Shown: positions 5,986-6,797 of the stretch, piece by piece
Layout of the letters: every line of letters begins with the position of its first letter
Numbering within the stretch: the stretch's first letter is position 1
NCBI GenBank assembly: GCA_002382605.1
Contig: DFYG01000099.1
Span: 1,175-7,971, forward strand
Length of the DNA stretch: 6,797 nucleotides
Direction: 5' to 3'
Source of the DNA: Synergistaceae bacterium UBA4088
Lineage (GTDB): Bacteria > Synergistota > Synergistia > Synergistales > Thermovirgaceae
The notes under the pieces: model-generated
What the model was told of the DNA's origin: nothing
The model's database searches: none
What the model saw: the letters and a program-made list of their open reading frames with translations, nothing else
Translations under genes and position numbers: made by a program

Positions 5986-6797
5986 TCCGGGATCGCGCCA
6001 GGGAAGGACTTGGTGTGGAGAAGATGTGCGGAATATATGAAGTATCCCGGAGCGGATATTATGCATGGGAGAAGAATCCCGAAAGCAGGAGGGGAAAAGA
6101 GAGAGCCGAACTGCTGAAGCTCGTAAAGGGCATATTCGATGAATTCAAAAGTTGCTACGGTTCCTTAAGGATATGCCGGGAACTATCCAGAAGAGGCACC
6201 AGGGCAAGCCGCAAGCGAGTGGCGGCCATTATGAAGAAAGCCGGGCTGGTGGCAAGGCACAGAAAGAAATACAAGGTAACGACGGACTCGGAGCACAGCC
6301 ATCCCATTGCGCCGAACCTTCTGAACAGGGACTTCTCGGTGGGATTGCCGGACATGACGTGGCTATCGGACATAACCTACATCCCTACGGATGAAGGATG
6401 GCTTTACCTGGCGGCCACCATGGACCTGTACGGCAGGAAAATAGTGGGATGGTCCATGGACAGGACCATGACGAGGAAACTGGTCTGTGACGCTCTTGAA
6501 ATGGGCATAAAGAGAAGAAACCCCGGCAGGGGGCTTTTACACCACTCCGACCGGGGTGTCCAGTACGCAAGCAAGGATTTCAGGAAGATGCTGGAAAAGA
6601 ACGGAATGATCTGCTCCATGAGCCGCAAGGGAGACTGCTGGGACAACGCGCCGATGGAGAGCTTCTTCCATACGCTTAAGACGGAACTGGTGAACTACAG
6701 ACGTTTCAGGACCAGGGAGGAAGCAAAGAGAGCCATATATGAATATATCGAGATCTTCTACAACAGAAAGAGGTTACACTCATCTCTGGGTTACATG
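5982..6797 (+). CDS. IS3-family transposase OrfB (DDE integrase catalytic subunit), C-terminus cut by window edge
   Basis: 272 codons are visible from the ATG of the ATGA overlap; IS3 OrfB proteins usually run slightly longer, so probably only some 10-20 residues are lost. Residues ~1-100 hold the HTH_21-like region ([18 protein letters not shown]; then [11 protein letters not shown]). The rve-type catalytic core has D130 (TWLSDITYI), D190 (HHSDRGVQY) and E226 (APMESFF), with 35 residues between D190 and E226: the canonical D-D(35)-E spacing. The conserved lysine follows in HTLKTE. It cuts and joins the element ends. It is probably made mainly as the OrfAB fusion through the A7 site at 5928-5934; no strong ribosome site precedes the ATG, so separate OrfB would depend on coupling to orfA termination. 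No broken codons seen. Confidence 0.93.
   Translation, partial: MIRDRAREGLGVEKMCGIYEVSRSGYYAWEKNPESRRGKERAELLKLVKGIFDEFKSCYGSLRICRELSRRGTRASRKRVAAIMKKAGLVARHRKKYKVTTDSEHSHPIAPNLLNRDFSVGLPDMTWLSDITYIPTDEGWLYLAATMDLYGRKIVGWSMDRTMTRKLVCDALEMGIKRRNPGRGLLHHSDRGVQYASKDFRKMLEKNGMICSMSRKGDCWDNAPMESFFHTLKTELVNYRRFRTREEAKRAIYEYIEIFYNRKRLHSSLGYM

Larger units (their letters stand above)
5589..6797 (+). mobile_element. IS3-family insertion sequence, right end outside the window
   Basis: Contains a left end, orfA, a frameshift signal and orfB in the classic IS3 order. The left boundary is set at TGG 5589, right after the heptamer array. The first ~26 bases (TGGATTGACTCC at 5589-5600, then TGGACACC at 5607-5614) resemble IS3-type terminal repeats, which start with TG. 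A boundary at TG 5587 is also possible. Both reading frames look intact over the visible part, so the element may be active or recently so. The right inverted repeat and target duplication cannot be seen. The subgroup cannot be fixed by eye; the orfB start (VEKMC...SRSGYYAW) is like the IS3/IS150 side of the family. Confidence 0.85.

Noticed and set aside
5984..5994. GATCC-G-GGATC palindrome over the orfB start
   Set aside because: A one-base loop cannot fold as a hairpin, and the site overlaps coding sequence; it is probably chance.

Overview
The window looks like bacterial chromosome from a moderately GC-rich anaerobe. It holds two divergent genes and an insertion sequence that runs off the right edge. 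A very large protein of the 2-hydroxyacyl-CoA dehydratase activase type, next to a leucyl aminopeptidase, suggests a peptide- or amino-acid-fermenting organism. Frequent AGG arginine and ATA isoleucine codons and heptamer intergenic repeats made me think of Synergistota. That assignment is a low-confidence guess, and Firmicutes or deltaproteobacterial anaerobes are not excluded.

Layout: (1) Positions 1-3917, minus strand, are one uninterrupted reading frame of at least 1305 codons. Its C-terminus lies beyond base 1. It encodes two tandem BcrA/BadF/HgdC-type activator modules followed by a DUF2229-like module and an HgdB-like dehydratase-related module. (2) Positions 3918-4071 are a short divergent control region. 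It has a perfect TATAAT facing the activase and a 7-bp GC-rich inverted repeat ending three bases before the activase's likely GTG start. (3) Positions 4072-5541, plus strand, are a complete M17 leucyl aminopeptidase (pepA) with the full set of metal-binding and catalytic residues. (4) Positions 5536-5588 are a 7-bp tandem repeat array that contains the pepA stop codon. (5) From about 5589 to the window end is an IS3-family element. It has a left end with a promoter, orfA, an A7 slippery site with a downstream stem-loop, and orfB with an intact D-D(35)-E triad. Only the last few residues of orfB and the right end are missing.

How the parts relate: peptide hydrolysis by PepA supplies free amino acids. 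Activase/dehydratase systems of the HgdC/HgdAB kind remove water from 2-hydroxyacyl-CoA intermediates of amino-acid fermentation. The two genes are transcribed apart from a shared region, so this link is inference from context only. The substrate of the large protein cannot be read from the sequence. The IS element appears to have landed at the edge of the heptamer array and leaves pepA intact. I found no clearly unknown system. The points most worth a second look are the degenerate first ATPase module, the hairpin at its start, and the array/IS junction.
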